Positions 11,562-22,831 of a stretch of DNA of 64,000 nt are shown in pieces. The first letter of the stretch is position 1. Each line of letters starts with the position of its first letter. The stretch spans positions 372,501 through 436,500 of the forward strand of contig NZ_CP069213.1 in NCBI RefSeq assembly GCF_016834455.1, given 5' to 3'. Source of the stretch: Shewanella litorisediminis. Lineage in GTDB: Bacteria > Pseudomonadota > Gammaproteobacteria > Enterobacterales > Shewanellaceae. The notes below the pieces were generated by a model. The model searched no databases, had not been told where the DNA came from, and was given only the letters and a program-made list of their open reading frames with translations. The position numbers and the translations under genes were made by a program.

Positions 11562-12670
11562 TTAAGCTCAACACCATCCACCCGTTGAGGTAGAAACCGA
11601 TTATGGCCCTTTCGGCTGTCTCGGTTGTGTGCGTTATACCGACAAAGCTTATGTCGCGTTTGGTCGCGCATCGGCTCAACCTTGGTTTAAACACCGCAGT
11701 TTGAGCTTTGCATTACCTTCAGCCATCACCATCCATATTTACTTTGTATTACTCAGACATGAAACGTCCAAGTTAATAAAATGTAATCATCGAGGTTAGG
11801 GCATAACGTACTTTATTCCGTAGGTGCAGTAAAGTGAGCTTGCTTGTTGTCAAGAATCTCGCCAAGAAGTGAATTTGAATTTGCCTTTGGGCCCTTTCTC
11901 TTTCACTACATTTGCTAAATTTTTGCTCCAACCATGCCGCTTTCTTGTACCAGCCGGAAAGGCCATAAAGCCTAGGCTAAAGTTAGTACAAAGTTTGCAA
12001 AAATGAAACAAGAAATTGCACGAAAGTCTGTGCTATTCGCTTAATTTTTCTAAGGTAGTTTGTTTTGCATGCGCTTTGTTCTAACAATTTTTTGACTATG
12101 ATGCACACCCTGACGGTTTTGTGTTCTCAGTCAAAAAAATGTCGCGCAAAAAGTCATCAGATAGCCAGCTGGACTGAAGATGCTGAGTCACTGAAATACA
12201 ACTTATGGTTGATGCTTGTGCAGAGGTTGTTCTGAAGAATACACCTTGCATCAGTCGATCCTGTGGTGTCGAACTTTGTCTATTATGTCGGTTATTTCAA
12301 ACAGTTTGTCACTCTGCTATAGGTCTCAGCGGTTGGTTGGATGTTCTGCTTTTGGTTACTTTCTAAAACATTCATTTGTCTGTGCATTTATCTGTGTCTT
12401 CTCAGGCTTTCGGCACAAAGCACATCTGTTTACCCGCGTCGGCCGCAACCGAGGAGCGAACAAGGTGACTGAATCCGAAAGATAGAAAGCAGTGTGCAAA
12501 GCCGGCGCTCATAAGCACCGCTATAGGGTGCTTTTGGGTTTAAGTCGATTTGGACACCAGTAAAGCGTGGCGAATGACCATACGGCATAACATCTGGGCC
12601 AAAACGCCTGGCCCAGAATGTCTGGTCTAAAACGTCCAAGGCAGACGAAACGTGAGCGCAGGTTACAAAC

Positions 12671-12713
12671 GGGCAGTTGCCGGGCAAGGTTCATGTCTCG
12701 TAAGCAACTGCCC
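12671..12713 (-). terminator. Inverted repeat after nadC
   Basis: GGGCAGTTGC (12671-12680) and GCAACTGCCC (12704-12713) are perfect 10-bp arms around 23 nt. It starts 14 nt beyond the nadC stop on the minus strand. The U-run is poor (GTTTGT), so termination is likely but not certain. Confidence 0.5.
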
Positions 12714-12726
12714 AAACCTAAGCTTG

Positions 12727-13916
<1,190 letters not shown>

Positions 13917-14489
13917 ATGCCAGCTTTGCCTTTAACACAGTGGCATAAAGGGTGGATAACCTGCGCCCGGCACAGCCCTTCGCCTTTTTTTAATGAGCGA
14001 CCCAAAAGGGAAGTGAGCCTGCTGGTTATCCATAATATCAGTCTGCCCGCAGGCCAGTTTGGCTTACCTTATATAGAAGCGCTGTTTCAGGGTTGCCTTG
14101 ACTGTCACGCACATCCCAGCTTCGCCGATTTGCAGGGGTTTGAGGTTTCGGCTCACTTTCTTATCCGCCGAGATGGCGAGCTGGTGCAATTTGTATCCTG
14201 TGAAGACAGGGCCTGGCATGCCGGCGTGTCCAACTTCAATGGCCGTGACGGTTGTAACGATTTCGCGGTGGGGATTGAGCTGGAGGGGACGGACGACCTT
14301 CCCTTTACGAATATGCAATATAGGGCGTTAAAGGAACTCACCCTGGCATTGATGGCCGAGTATCCTGATATCACCCAGGACCGAATCGTTGGCCACAGCG
14401 ATATTGCTCCGGGGAGAAAGACGGACCCCGGGCCCGAGTTTGACTGGTCAAGGTATTTTAGGGAATTATCCCAAGAGTTTAGTGAGTAA
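13917..14489 (+). CDS. ampD: AmpD, 1,6-anhydro-MurNAc-L-Ala amidase
   Basis: This 190-aa cytoplasmic zinc amidase of the Amidase_2 family splits the peptide from anhydro-muropeptides during cell-wall recycling. By this it keeps the AmpC inducer level low in species with ampR-ampC. Zinc ligands are visible: His in LLVIHNISLP, His in DRAWHAGVS, and the late HSDIAPGRKTDPG motif with H, K and D. I placed the start at the ATG at 13917, after GGA, because the protein then begins MPALPLTQW. An upstream ATG at 13878 would add 13 residues unlike the family. ampE follows 49 bp later. Confidence 0.92.
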   Translation: MPALPLTQWHKGWITCARHSPSPFFNERPKREVSLLVIHNISLPAGQFGLPYIEALFQGCLDCHAHPSFADLQGFEVSAHFLIRRDGELVQFVSCEDRAWHAGVSNFNGRDGCNDFAVGIELEGTDDLPFTNMQYRALKELTLALMAEYPDITQDRIVGHSDIAPGRKTDPGPEFDWSRYFRELSQEFSE

Positions 14490-14538
14490 CGCACTTGGAT
14501 AAGTCCTCAGCGATGTAGCATGGAATGGGAGAAACAGG

Positions 14539-15399
14539 ATGGCACTATTTTCATTGTTGATGGCGATATTAGCCGAACGCCTTAAGTTTTTACCCGAAAC
14601 CTGGCAATTTGATACTCTGATATCGAGGCTGCATCGCCGGCTGTGGAAAGACGAATTTGTTAATGGGCAGGCATCTGAATTTCAGGTGTTATTTGCACTG
14701 CTGCTACCCGCGATTTTAGTGTATCTGGCCCTGATATTGGTCAGCGGCATAGCCTGGGGGCTGCTGACTCTGGCGGTGTGGGTGCTCACCGCCATGGTGT
14801 GTTTCAGTCATCAGGAACAACGCAAAGCCTTCAAGCGGTATATTCAGGCGGCGTGCCGCGGTGATACCCAAGCCTGTTATCGCCATGGTGCAGAACTCGA
14901 TTGTTCCTCCTGTCTTGAAGCCGTGACTGCCGATGAGCTGGGGCTGAAGGTTGGGCAAAGTGTTGCCTGGATAAACTATCGATTTTATGGCGCAGTGGCA
15001 TTGTATCTGATAGCCCTTGGTCCCGTTGCCGCGGTGCTCTACTGCAGCGTGCGTTACTACGAGCAAATGCAAAAACGTGGCAATCTGCAACTGCCTTACG
15101 TTGATGCTTTGCTTACCGTGCTGGATTGGCTGCCCAGTCGAATTTTTGCCTTTGGCTATGTGCTTGCCGGCCAGTTCAGCAGTGCGTTCAATCGCTGGCG
15201 AAAATTGGCCTTTGACCTGTCAACCCCTGCCAGACAACTTGTCACGGAAACCGCCACGGAGGCCGAGTCCATCCCCCAGCCCTCATCTGCGCCTGTGTGC
15301 CTGCAGCCAACCCTGGTTTTGCTTGGGTTAAGCAAGCGTAACTTTATCTTGCTATTGGCGGCCGTTTCACTGCTGACTATTTTTGGCGTCGTCAATTAA
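14539..15399 (+). CDS. ampE: AmpE inner-membrane protein
   Basis: This 286-aa integral membrane protein matches AmpE in length and in its start (MALFSLLMAILAERL). It has about four hydrophobic segments, near residues 45-85, 145-170 and 265-285, with a hydrophilic loop between. AmpE is co-transcribed with AmpD; its exact role is not settled, and it has been proposed as a sensory partner in beta-lactamase induction. It is read in the same direction as ampD and ends 205 bp before pdhR. Confidence 0.88.
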   Translation: MALFSLLMAILAERLKFLPETWQFDTLISRLHRRLWKDEFVNGQASEFQVLFALLLPAILVYLALILVSGIAWGLLTLAVWVLTAMVCFSHQEQRKAFKRYIQAACRGDTQACYRHGAELDCSSCLEAVTADELGLKVGQSVAWINYRFYGAVALYLIALGPVAAVLYCSVRYYEQMQKRGNLQLPYVDALLTVLDWLPSRIFAFGYVLAGQFSSAFNRWRKLAFDLSTPARQLVTETATEAESIPQPSSAPVCLQPTLVLLGLSKRNFILLLAAVSLLTIFGVVN

Positions 15400-15453
15400 A
15401 CTCCATCAGGTGGCGCAAGTATCTGAAATGCAATACTTGACTCAGGTTTGTTA

Positions 15454-15469
15454 ATTGGTCTGACCCCAT
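15454..15469 (+). promoter_or_regulatory. Possible second, imperfect PdhR site
   Basis: ATTGGTCTGACCCCAT matches the left half-site ATTGGT and the ACC of the right half-site of the PdhR box, about 110 bp upstream of the perfect box. It could be an auxiliary operator; support is weak. Confidence 0.3.
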
Positions 15470-15540
15470 GACAATTTTTTTCAGCTATGCTCTCATGTCG
15501 TGGGTGATATGGATCACTGTATGGACTTTAAAACCGTGAT

Positions 15541-15569
15541 TTGATAAAGTGCGCTCACTCGCATAAATT
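15541..15569 (+). promoter_or_regulatory. pdhR promoter
   Basis: TTGATA (15541-15546, 5 of 6 to the -35 consensus) and TAAATT (15564-15569) are separated by exactly 17 bp. The -10 element overlaps the left half of the PdhR box, which predicts repression by blocking RNA polymerase. Confidence 0.65.
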
Positions 15570-15583
15570 GGTAAGACCAATTT
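15565..15583 (+). promoter_or_regulatory. PdhR operator
   Basis: AAATTGGT-AAG-ACCAATTT is a perfect 8-bp palindrome with a 3-bp spacer. It contains the established Escherichia coli PdhR core ATTGGTNNNACCAAT. It lies 22 bp before the pdhR start codon and should mediate autoregulation of the pdhR-aceE-aceF operon in response to pyruvate. Confidence 0.9.
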
Positions 15584-15604
15584 ACAATGGAGCTGAGGGC
15601 CCAC

Positions 15605-16357
15605 ATGGCATATAGCAAAATCAACCAGCCGAAGATCTCGGATGTGATCATGCAGCAACTCGAGCGCATGATCCTCGAAGGCAGTCTCAAGCCCGGTCAA
15701 AAACTGCCCCCTGAGCGGGAGTTGGCCATTCAATTTGAAGTTTCCCGTCCTTCCCTGCGCGAAGCCATCCAAAAGCTCGAGGCCAAAGGCCTGCTGATGC
15801 GTCGCCAGGGCGGTGGTACCTACGTGAAAGAACAGCTGTGGCAAAGCATGGCGGATCCTATCGTAGAGCTCATGCAGAGCGACACCGAAAGCCAGTACGA
15901 TCTGCTCGAATTCCGTCATGCCACCGAAGGCATGATGGCTTACTTTGCCGCCTTACGCGGTACCGATGCTGACATGCAGAACATCCAAAAAATGATTTTG
16001 GAAGTGGAAGAGGCCAAAGATATCGAAGCTCAGGCCGCTGCCATCGTGCGTTTTTATCGCGCCGTGGCTGAAGCCTCCCACAATGTGGCCATGTTGCATT
16101 TGGTTTTAAGTTTAACTCCAGTGCTGCACAAGAATGTGGCACAAAACCTGGAGCTTCTGAGCCGCCGCGAAGATGCCTCCAGAATGGCGAATGAACATCG
16201 TCGGGCCCTGCTCGCCGCCATTGTTCGCCGCGATCCCGAAGCGGCCCGCGAAGCCTCGAATGAGCATTTGAGCTACATCGAAGAGGTGATGTTGGCGGTG
16301 AGGGAAGAAGACAGCCGGTTGCAGCGTAGCCTGCGCCGATTAAAGAGTGGTGCCTGA
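15605..16357 (+). CDS. pdhR: PdhR, pyruvate-responsive GntR-family repressor
   Basis: This 250-aa FadR-subfamily regulator has an N-terminal winged helix (about residues 8-75, with PPERELAIQFEVSRPSLREAI) and a C-terminal helical FCD effector domain (about 90-225). PdhR represses the pyruvate dehydrogenase operon and is released by pyruvate. The ATG at 15605 follows GGAGCTGAGGG; an upstream ATG at 15587 falls on that ribosome site and would add six residues. A perfect PdhR box lies 22 bp upstream. It is the first gene of pdhR-aceE-aceF, with aceE starting 74 bp after. Confidence 0.95.
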   Translation: MAYSKINQPKISDVIMQQLERMILEGSLKPGQKLPPERELAIQFEVSRPSLREAIQKLEAKGLLMRRQGGGTYVKEQLWQSMADPIVELMQSDTESQYDLLEFRHATEGMMAYFAALRGTDADMQNIQKMILEVEEAKDIEAQAAAIVRFYRAVAEASHNVAMLHLVLSLTPVLHKNVAQNLELLSRREDASRMANEHRRALLAAIVRRDPEAAREASNEHLSYIEEVMLAVREEDSRLQRSLRRLKSGA

Positions 16358-16431
16358 TAGTCGGGATGGCATTGTTGCCAGTACCTCAAAAGCCACTTTT
16401 CCCATAAATATGTATATATAAGGACAGTCTC

Positions 16432-19137
16432 ATGTCTGAACCTATGCAAAAAAATTCAGTGCTGCAAGACTTAGACCCCATCGAAACTCAAGAGTGGCTT
16501 GCAGCCCTCGACTCCGTCGTTCGCGAAGAAGGCGTAGAACGCGCCCAGTACCTGCTGGAACAAGTTCTGGAGCAGGCGCGTCTGGATGGCGTGGACATGC
16601 CAACCGGCATCACTACCAACTATGTGAATACCATTCCGTTGACTCAGGAACCGGCTTACCCCGGTGACATCACCATTGAGCGCCGTATCCGTTCCATCAT
16701 CCGTTGGAACGCCATCATGATAGTACTGCGCGCGTCCAAGAAGGATCTGGAGCTGGGTGGTCACATGGCCTCATTCCAGTCGGCGGCGGCCTTCTACGAA
16801 GTGTGTTTCAACCACTTCTTCCGTGCCCCCAACCACAAAGATGGCGGCGACCTGGTGTACTATCAGGGCCACATTGCCCCCGGTATCTACAGCCGTGCTT
16901 TCCTCGAAGGTCGTCTGACCGAAGAGCAGCTGGACAACTTCCGTCAGGAAGTGGACGGCAAGGGTATTTCTTCTTACCCGCACCCGAAACTCATGCCTGA
17001 ATTCTGGCAATTCCCCACCGTATCCATGGGTCTGGGTCCTATCTCTGCCATTTATCAGGCGCGTTTCCTCAAGTACCTGAACGGCCGTGGCCTGAAAGAC
17101 ACCACCGAGCAGCGCGTATACGCCTTCCTCGGCGACGGTGAAATGGACGAGCCGGAAAGCCGCGGCGCCATCTCGTTTGCTGCCCGTGAGAAGCTGGACA
17201 ACCTGTGCTTCCTCATCAACTGTAACCTGCAGCGTCTCGACGGCCCGGTAATGGGTAACGGTAAGATCATCCAGGAACTCGAAGGCCTGTTTAAAGGCGC
17301 GGGCTGGAACGTGATCAAGGTAGTGTGGGGCAGTGGCTGGGACAAGCTGCTGGCCAAAGACACCACCGGCAAGCTGCTGCAACTGATGAATGAAACCGTT
17401 GACGGTGACTATCAGACCTTCAAGGCGAAAGATGGCGCCTACGTGCGTGAGCACTTCTTCGGTAAGTACCCAGAGACAGCTGCTCTGGTTGCCGACATGA
17501 CCGACGAAGAAATCTTCGCCCTCAAGCGTGGTGGTCATGAGCCTTCCAAGCTGTACGCGGCATTCAAGGCTGCCCAGGAGACCAAGGGGCGTCCAACCGT
17601 TATCCTGGCCAAGACTGTAAAAGGTTACGGCATGGGCGATGCGGCCGAAGGCAAGAACATCGCGCACCAGGTGAAGAAGATGGACATGTCCCACGTGGCC
17701 AAGCTGCGTGACCGTCTGGGTCTTGGCGATCTGGTTAGCGACGAAGCCTTGCTTAACCTGCCATACATCAAGCTCGAAGAAGGCAGTGCTGAGCACAAGT
17801 ATCTGCACGAGCGTCGTGCCGCCCTGCACGGCTACACGCCAAAGCGTCTGCCCAACTTCACCGGCGAGTTTGTTGCCCCTGAACTGTCTGAGTTCCAGCC
17901 TCTGCTGGAAGAGCAGAAGCGTGATATCTCTACCACCATGGGCTTTGTTCGTACCCTGAACATCCTGCTCAAGGACAAGAATATCGGCAAAAACATTGTC
18001 CCTATCATCGCCGACGAAGCCCGTACCTTCGGTATGGAAGGTCTGTTCCGTCAGATTGGTATCTACAACCCCTACGGCCAGAACTACATTCCTGAAGACC
18101 GCGATATCGTGTCTTACTACAAGGAAGACACCTCAGGCCAGGTGCTGCAGGAAGGGATTAACGAGCTGGGCGCCATGTCTTCATGGGTTGCCGCTGCCAC
18201 CTCGTACAGCACCAACAATCTGCCGATGATCCCGTTTTACATCTACTACTCCATGTTCGGCTTCCAGCGTGTGGGCGATATGGCGTGGATGGCGGGCGAC
18301 CAGCAGGCGCGCGGCTTCCTTTTGGGTGCCACCGCCGGTCGTACTACCCTGAACGGTGAAGGTTTGCAGCACGAAGATGGTCACAGCCACATCCTGGCCG
18401 GTACTGTACCTAACTGTATTTCTTACGATCCGACCTTCGCATATGAAACAGCCGTGATCATTCAGGACGGTATCCGCCGCATGTATGGCGAGCAGGAGAA
18501 TGTGTTCTACTACCTGACCCTGATGAATGAAAACTACGCCATGCCAGCCATGCCGGAAGGTGCCGAGGAAGGTATCCGCAAGGGTATCTACAAGCTCGAA
18601 AGCCACGCTGGCGGCAAGGGCAGTGCCTACAGCCCAGCGAAGCCATCAAAAGTTCAGCTGATGGGTTCAGGCACCATCATGAACGAAGTACGCAAAGCCG
18701 CGGTAATCCTGGCTGAAGAATACGGCGTAGGTTCTGACGTGTTCTCGGTAACCTCGTTCAACGAGCTGGCCCGCAACGGTCAGGACTGCGAGCGTTTTAA
18801 CATGCTGCATCCGGAAGCTGAGGCCCGCGTACCTTACATCACCACTGTGATGGGCAACGAGCCTGCCATCGCCGCGACCGACTACATGAAGAACTACGCC
18901 GAACAGGTACGTGCCTTCATGCCAAGCGCGTCTTACAAGGTGCTGGGTACCGACGGTTTCGGTCGCTCCGACAGCCGCGCCAACCTGCGTCGTCACTTCG
19001 AAGTGAACGCCGGTTACGTGGTGGTTGCAGCCCTGAACGAACTGGCCAAGCGCGGTGACATCGAAAAGTCTGTGGTAGTTGCTGCCATCAAGAAGTTCGA
19101 TATCGACACCGAAAAGATGAACCCACTTTACGCGTAA
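16432..19137 (+). CDS. aceE: Pyruvate dehydrogenase E1 component
   Basis: This 901-aa homodimeric-type E1 uses thiamine diphosphate to decarboxylate pyruvate and acetylates the lipoyl groups of E2. The ThDP motif runs from GDGEMDEPE (about residue 234) to NCNLQRLDG (about 263). It is slightly longer than the 887 aa of Escherichia coli because of a short N-terminal extension ([10 protein letters not shown]). The transketolase-like C-terminal half is intact. Codon use is strongly biased, as in highly expressed genes. It lies between pdhR and aceF, with aceF beginning 11 bp downstream. Confidence 0.97.
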   Translation: MSEPMQKNSVLQDLDPIETQEWLAALDSVVREEGVERAQYLLEQVLEQARLDGVDMPTGITTNYVNTIPLTQEPAYPGDITIERRIRSIIRWNAIMIVLRASKKDLELGGHMASFQSAAAFYEVCFNHFFRAPNHKDGGDLVYYQGHIAPGIYSRAFLEGRLTEEQLDNFRQEVDGKGISSYPHPKLMPEFWQFPTVSMGLGPISAIYQARFLKYLNGRGLKDTTEQRVYAFLGDGEMDEPESRGAISFAAREKLDNLCFLINCNLQRLDGPVMGNGKIIQELEGLFKGAGWNVIKVVWGSGWDKLLAKDTTGKLLQLMNETVDGDYQTFKAKDGAYVREHFFGKYPETAALVADMTDEEIFALKRGGHEPSKLYAAFKAAQETKGRPTVILAKTVKGYGMGDAAEGKNIAHQVKKMDMSHVAKLRDRLGLGDLVSDEALLNLPYIKLEEGSAEHKYLHERRAALHGYTPKRLPNFTGEFVAPELSEFQPLLEEQKRDISTTMGFVRTLNILLKDKNIGKNIVPIIADEARTFGMEGLFRQIGIYNPYGQNYIPEDRDIVSYYKEDTSGQVLQEGINELGAMSSWVAAATSYSTNNLPMIPFYIYYSMFGFQRVGDMAWMAGDQQARGFLLGATAGRTTLNGEGLQHEDGHSHILAGTVPNCISYDPTFAYETAVIIQDGIRRMYGEQENVFYYLTLMNENYAMPAMPEGAEEGIRKGIYKLESHAGGKGSAYSPAKPSKVQLMGSGTIMNEVRKAAVILAEEYGVGSDVFSVTSFNELARNGQDCERFNMLHPEAEARVPYITTVMGNEPAIAATDYMKNYAEQVRAFMPSASYKVLGTDGFGRSDSRANLRRHFEVNAGYVVVAALNELAKRGDIEKSVVVAAIKKFDIDTEKMNPLYA

Positions 19138-19148
19138 GAGACGAGACA

Positions 19149-21080
19149 ATGGCAATCGAAATTCATGTACCCGATATCGGCACAGATGAAGTCGAAGTGA
19201 CCGAGATCCTGGTCAAGGTGGGTGATTCCATCACTGCCGATCAGTCGCTGATCACCGTAGAAGGCGACAAGTCTTCCATGGAAGTACCGGCTCCCAAGGC
19301 TGGCGTGGTCAAGGAAATTAAAATTGCGGTGGGCGACAAGGTCGCCACCGGCTCACTCATCATGATGTTTGAAGGTGAGCAGGCTGGTGCCGCACCGGCT
19401 GCTGCCGCTCCTGCTCCTGCTGCCCAGGCCACCGCGCCAGCGCCGGTTGCTGCTGCCCCTGCGGTGGCCGCACTGAAAGATGTGTTTGTGCCCGACATCG
19501 GCGGTGACGAAGTTGAAGTCACTGAGATTCTGGTCAAAGTGGGCGACAGCATCACTGACGAGCAGCCACTGATCACCGTGGAAGGCGACAAGGCCTCCAT
19601 GGAAGTGCCTGCGCCGTTCGCCGGTGTGCTGAAAGAAATCAAGGTCGCCACCGGTGACAAGGTTGCCACTGGCTCCCTGATCATGGTGTTCGAAACGGCT
19701 GGTGCTGCCCCTGTGGCCGCAGCTGCCGCGCCTGCACCGGTTGCAGCCGCGCCAGCCGCTGTTGCCGGCGGTGACAAAGACATTCACGTGCCGGACATCG
19801 GCGGTGATGAAGTGGAAGTGACCGAAGTGCTGGTGAAGGTAGGCGACACCGTTGCTGCCGACCAGTCACTGCTGACCGTGGAAGGCGACAAGGCCTCCAT
19901 GGAGGTGCCGGCACCATTCGCCGGTACTGTGAAAGCCATCAAGGTGGCCGCGGGTGACAAGGTGTCTACCGGTTCACTGATCATGGTGTTTGAAGTGGCC
20001 GGCACTCCGGTAAAAGGTGCTGCTCCTGCTGCCGCGCCAGTTGCACCTGTAGCTCAGGCAGCTGCACCAGCGGCTGCTCCGGCGCCAGGCGCCAATGCCC
20101 AGGCTCAGTCTCAAAGTAAGACCGGCGAGTTCGTGGAAAACCACGAGTATGCCCATGCTTCACCGGTTATCCGTCGTCTGGCCCGTGAGTTTGGCGTTAA
20201 CCTCGCCAAGGTGAAGGGTACAGGTCGCAAGGGCCGCGTGGTGCGTGAAGACGTGCAGTCTTACATCAAAGAAGCACTTAAGCGTCTCGAATCAGGCTCC
20301 GCCACCGCCGCTGCGGGTGCCGCTTCCGGCGCCGGTCTGAACCTGCTGCCATGGCCGAAGGTGGACTTCAGCAAGTTTGGTGAAGTTGAGACTCAGCCGC
20401 TGTCACGCATCAAGAAGATCAGTGGTGCCAACCTGCACCGCAACTGGGTGATGATCCCCCATGTGACTCAGTTTGATGAGGCCGATATCACCGAGCTTGA
20501 AGATTTCCGCAAGGCGCAAAACGCCGAGGAAGCCAAGAAAGATACCGGTATGAAGATCACCCCACTGGTGTTCATCATGAAGGCGGTGGCCAAGTCACTG
20601 GAAGCTTTCCCGTCGTTCAACGCGTCTCTGTCAGAAGATGGCGAGAGCCTCATTCTGAAGAAATACATCAACATCGGCATTGCGGTGGATACGCCCAATG
20701 GTCTGGTGGTGCCTGTGGTACGCGATGTGAACAAGAAAGGCATCTATGAGCTGTCCCGCGAGCTGGCTGAAATCTCCAAGAAGGCCCGCGCCGGTAAGCT
20801 TACTGCCTCTGACATGCAGGGCGGCTGCTTTACCATCTCCAGTCTGGGTGGCCTCGGTGGTACCTCGTTCACTCCAATCGTGAATGCCCCTGAAGTGGGT
20901 ATTCTGGGTGTGTCCAAGTCTGAGCTGAAGCCCAAGTGGAACGGCAAGGAATTTGTGCCACGCCTGATGCTGCCACTGTCGCTGTCGTACGATCACCGGG
21001 TGATTGACGGCGCCGAAGGTGCCAAGTTCACCACGTATCTGAGCGGTGTACTGTCAGACATACGCAAACTCGTTCTGTAA
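19149..21080 (+). CDS. aceF: Pyruvate dehydrogenase E2, dihydrolipoyl acetyltransferase
   Basis: This 643-aa E2 has three N-terminal lipoyl domains (about residues 1-75, 110-185 and 212-287), each with a lipoyl-lysine in [11 protein letters not shown] or [11 protein letters not shown]. Ala-Pro-rich flexible linkers separate them. A peripheral-subunit-binding domain follows ([14 protein letters not shown], about residues 335-370). The acetyltransferase core (about 410-643) has the catalytic His in SYDHRVIDG. The three domains are nearly identical at DNA level, which makes internal recombination possible. The terminator-like hairpin after the gene separates it from lpd. Confidence 0.97.
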   Translation: MAIEIHVPDIGTDEVEVTEILVKVGDSITADQSLITVEGDKSSMEVPAPKAGVVKEIKIAVGDKVATGSLIMMFEGEQAGAAPAAAAPAPAAQATAPAPVAAAPAVAALKDVFVPDIGGDEVEVTEILVKVGDSITDEQPLITVEGDKASMEVPAPFAGVLKEIKVATGDKVATGSLIMVFETAGAAPVAAAAAPAPVAAAPAAVAGGDKDIHVPDIGGDEVEVTEVLVKVGDTVAADQSLLTVEGDKASMEVPAPFAGTVKAIKVAAGDKVSTGSLIMVFEVAGTPVKGAAPAAAPVAPVAQAAAPAAAPAPGANAQAQSQSKTGEFVENHEYAHASPVIRRLAREFGVNLAKVKGTGRKGRVVREDVQSYIKEALKRLESGSATAAAGAASGAGLNLLPWPKVDFSKFGEVETQPLSRIKKISGANLHRNWVMIPHVTQFDEADITELEDFRKAQNAEEAKKDTGMKITPLVFIMKAVAKSLEAFPSFNASLSEDGESLILKKYINIGIAVDTPNGLVVPVVRDVNKKGIYELSRELAEISKKARAGKLTASDMQGGCFTISSLGGLGGTSFTPIVNAPEVGILGVSKSELKPKWNGKEFVPRLMLPLSLSYDHRVIDGAEGAKFTTYLSGVLSDIRKLVL

Positions 21081-21085
21081 CCGTA

Positions 21086-21116
21086 AAGGCTGTCCTGAAT
21101 AGGACGGCCTTTTTAT
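21086..21116 (+). terminator. Terminator after aceF
   Basis: AGGCTGTCCT-GAAT-AGGACGGCCT is a 10-bp stem with one G-U pair, followed by TTTTATT. It lies 6 nt after the aceF stop and separates the pdhR-aceEF transcript from lpd. Confidence 0.8.
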
Positions 21117-21175
21117 TGTGATCCGTGTCGAACGCGGGTTAAAATGCGGCCACCTTACAAGCGGGCCGATAGTTG

Positions 21176-21220
21176 GTTTAAAAAGTCGCCTCCCTCAAAT
21201 GCTTGAGCAACTTTTTAAAC
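21176..21220 (+). repeat. Inverted repeats in the lpd leader
   Basis: Perfect 11-bp arms GTTTAAAAAGT (21176-21186) and ACTTTTTAAAC (21210-21220) enclose an inner hairpin CTCAA-ATGC-TTGAG (21194-21207). They sit 30 nt upstream of the lpd start codon. They could be a protein-binding dyad or a folded 5' leader; function unknown. Confidence 0.6.
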
Positions 21221-21250
21221 GACGGAATGAAGAAAAATTCAGAGGAAAAC

Positions 21251-22681
21251 ATGAGTAATCAAATCAAAACTCAGGTAGTAGTGTTGGGTGCGGGCCCTGC
21301 GGGTTATTCAGCCGCTTTCCGTGCTGCCGACCTTGGTCTGGAAACCGTAATCATCGAGCGCTTCAGCACCCTGGGTGGCGTGTGTCTGAACGTGGGTTGT
21401 ATCCCATCAAAGGCCCTGCTGCACATTGCCAAAGTGATTGAAGAAGCCAAAACTGCTGCCGAGCACGGCGTAGTATTCGGCGAGCCAAGCATCGATATCG
21501 ACAAGCTGCGCGGCTACAAAGAGAAAGTGATCGGCCAACTGACCGGTGGTCTGGGTGGCATGGCCAAGATGCGTAAAGTGCAGGTTGTAAACGGTCTGGG
21601 TAAATTCACCGGCCCCAACAGCATCGAAGTGACCGGTGCCGACGGCGCCGTGACCGTGGTGAACTTCGATAACGCCATCATCGCTGCCGGTTCACGTCCA
21701 ATCCAGCTGCCATTCATTCCTCATGAAGACCCACGTATTTGGGACTCTACCGATGCACTGGAACTGAAAGAAGTTCCCAAGAAGCTGCTGGTGATGGGCG
21801 GCGGTATTATCGGTCTGGAAATGGGTACCGTGTACCATGCGCTGGGCAGTGACATCGACGTGGTTGAAATGTTCGACCAGGTTATCCCTGCTGCAGACAA
21901 AGACGTGGTGAAGGTTTACACCCGTAAGATCAGCAAGAAATTCAACCTGATGCTGGAAACCAAGGTGACCGCGGTTGAAGCCAAAGAAGACGGTATCTAC
22001 GTTTCTATGGAAGGCAAGAAGGCCCCAACTGAGCCTGTGCGTTATGACGCCGTGCTGGTGGCCATCGGCCGTACTCCTAACGGCAAGCTGCTTGATGCAG
22101 AAAAAGCCGGCGTGAACGTAGATGAGCGCGGCTTTATCAAGGTAGACAAGCAACTGCGCACCAACGTGCCACACATCTTCGCCGTGGGCGACATCGTGGG
22201 TCAGCCAATGCTGGCGCACAAAGGTGTGCATGAAGGCCACGTGGCTGCCGAAGTGATCTCTGGTCTGAAGCACTTCTTCGATCCTAAGGTGATTCCATCT
22301 ATCGCTTACACCGACCCTGAAGTGGCCTGGGTAGGTCTGACCGAGAAAGAAGCCAAAGAGAAAGGTATTGCGTTTGAGACCGCCACCTTCCCATGGGCTG
22401 CTTCCGGCCGCGCCATCGCCTCTGATGCCAGTGACGGTATGACCAAGCTGATTTTCGACAAAGAGACTCACCGCGTGATTGGTGGTGCCATCGTTGGTGT
22501 GAACGGCGGCGAACTCTTGGGCGAAATTGGCCTCGCCATCGAGATGGGTTGTGATGCCGAAGACATCGCGCTGACCATCCACGCTCACCCAACTCTGCAC
22601 GAGTCTGTGGGCCTGGCGGCTGAGGTTTACGAAGGTTCTATCACTGACCTGCCAAACCCCAAGGCGAAAAAGAAAAAGTAA
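21251..22681 (+). CDS. lpd: Dihydrolipoyl dehydrogenase (E3)
   Basis: This 476-aa flavoprotein reoxidises dihydrolipoyl groups of the pyruvate and 2-oxoglutarate dehydrogenase complexes with NAD. An FAD-binding motif GAGPAGYSAAF is near residue 14 and the redox disulfide is in GGVCLNVGCIPSKALL (about residues 42-57). An NAD-binding GGGIIGLEMG is near 183, and the dimer-interface His is in HAHPTLHESV near residue 445. The ATG at 21251 after AGAGGAA gives MSNQIKTQVVVLG, as in the family; an in-frame TTG at 21203 lies inside the leader hairpin. lpd has its own leader and terminator. Confidence 0.97.
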   Translation: MSNQIKTQVVVLGAGPAGYSAAFRAADLGLETVIIERFSTLGGVCLNVGCIPSKALLHIAKVIEEAKTAAEHGVVFGEPSIDIDKLRGYKEKVIGQLTGGLGGMAKMRKVQVVNGLGKFTGPNSIEVTGADGAVTVVNFDNAIIAAGSRPIQLPFIPHEDPRIWDSTDALELKEVPKKLLVMGGGIIGLEMGTVYHALGSDIDVVEMFDQVIPAADKDVVKVYTRKISKKFNLMLETKVTAVEAKEDGIYVSMEGKKAPTEPVRYDAVLVAIGRTPNGKLLDAEKAGVNVDERGFIKVDKQLRTNVPHIFAVGDIVGQPMLAHKGVHEGHVAAEVISGLKHFFDPKVIPSIAYTDPEVAWVGLTEKEAKEKGIAFETATFPWAASGRAIASDASDGMTKLIFDKETHRVIGGAIVGVNGGELLGEIGLAIEMGCDAEDIALTIHAHPTLHESVGLAAEVYEGSITDLPNPKAKKKK

Positions 22682-22696
22682 TTTCTGAAAAGCCAT

Positions 22697-22726
22697 AAAA
22701 AAGACGCCCTGGAGGCGTCTTTTTTT
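22697..22726 (+). terminator. Terminator after lpd
   Basis: The stem GACGCC/GGCGTC with a 5-nt loop is flanked by A-runs and a T7 run. It lies 16 nt after the lpd stop. Confidence 0.9.
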
Positions 22727-22831
22727 GTGGCTCTATTTGTGAATAGTGTAAAATTTGTGTAATCATCTCTTGGTCTTAGGCAGTTAATTTCTGCCTGTGC
22801 TTGGTTTTCGGGTCGTGCCGCGATAACAACT

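Larger units (their letters stand above)
11134..12726. other. 1.6-kb AT-rich gap without a convincing gene
   Basis: No reading frame here has the length, start or codon pattern of the neighbours. An open frame without ATG runs on the minus strand at 11226-11561 (112 codons). An open plus-strand frame follows about 11566. A terminator-like hairpin pointing right (AAGCACC...GGTGCTT then TT) is at 12513-12535. In many gammaproteobacteria the pilin gene lies close to nadC, so this may be decayed or inserted DNA. Confidence 0.5.

Noticed and set aside
12216..12485. 89-codon plus-strand frame in the pilA-nadC gap
   Set aside because: Cys- and Ser-rich low-complexity product, no ribosome site, no family; DNA is AT-rich noncoding in character.
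12400..12500. Weak similarity of the sequence near 12440 to the body of the structured repeats
   Set aside because: Only a few scattered matches (GGAGCGA, AAGGTGACTG); no hairpins of the same kind, so chance is more likely.
12430..12715. Two overlapping minus-strand frames after nadC
   Set aside because: Frames overlap each other and lie over the nadC-end inverted repeat; no start context.
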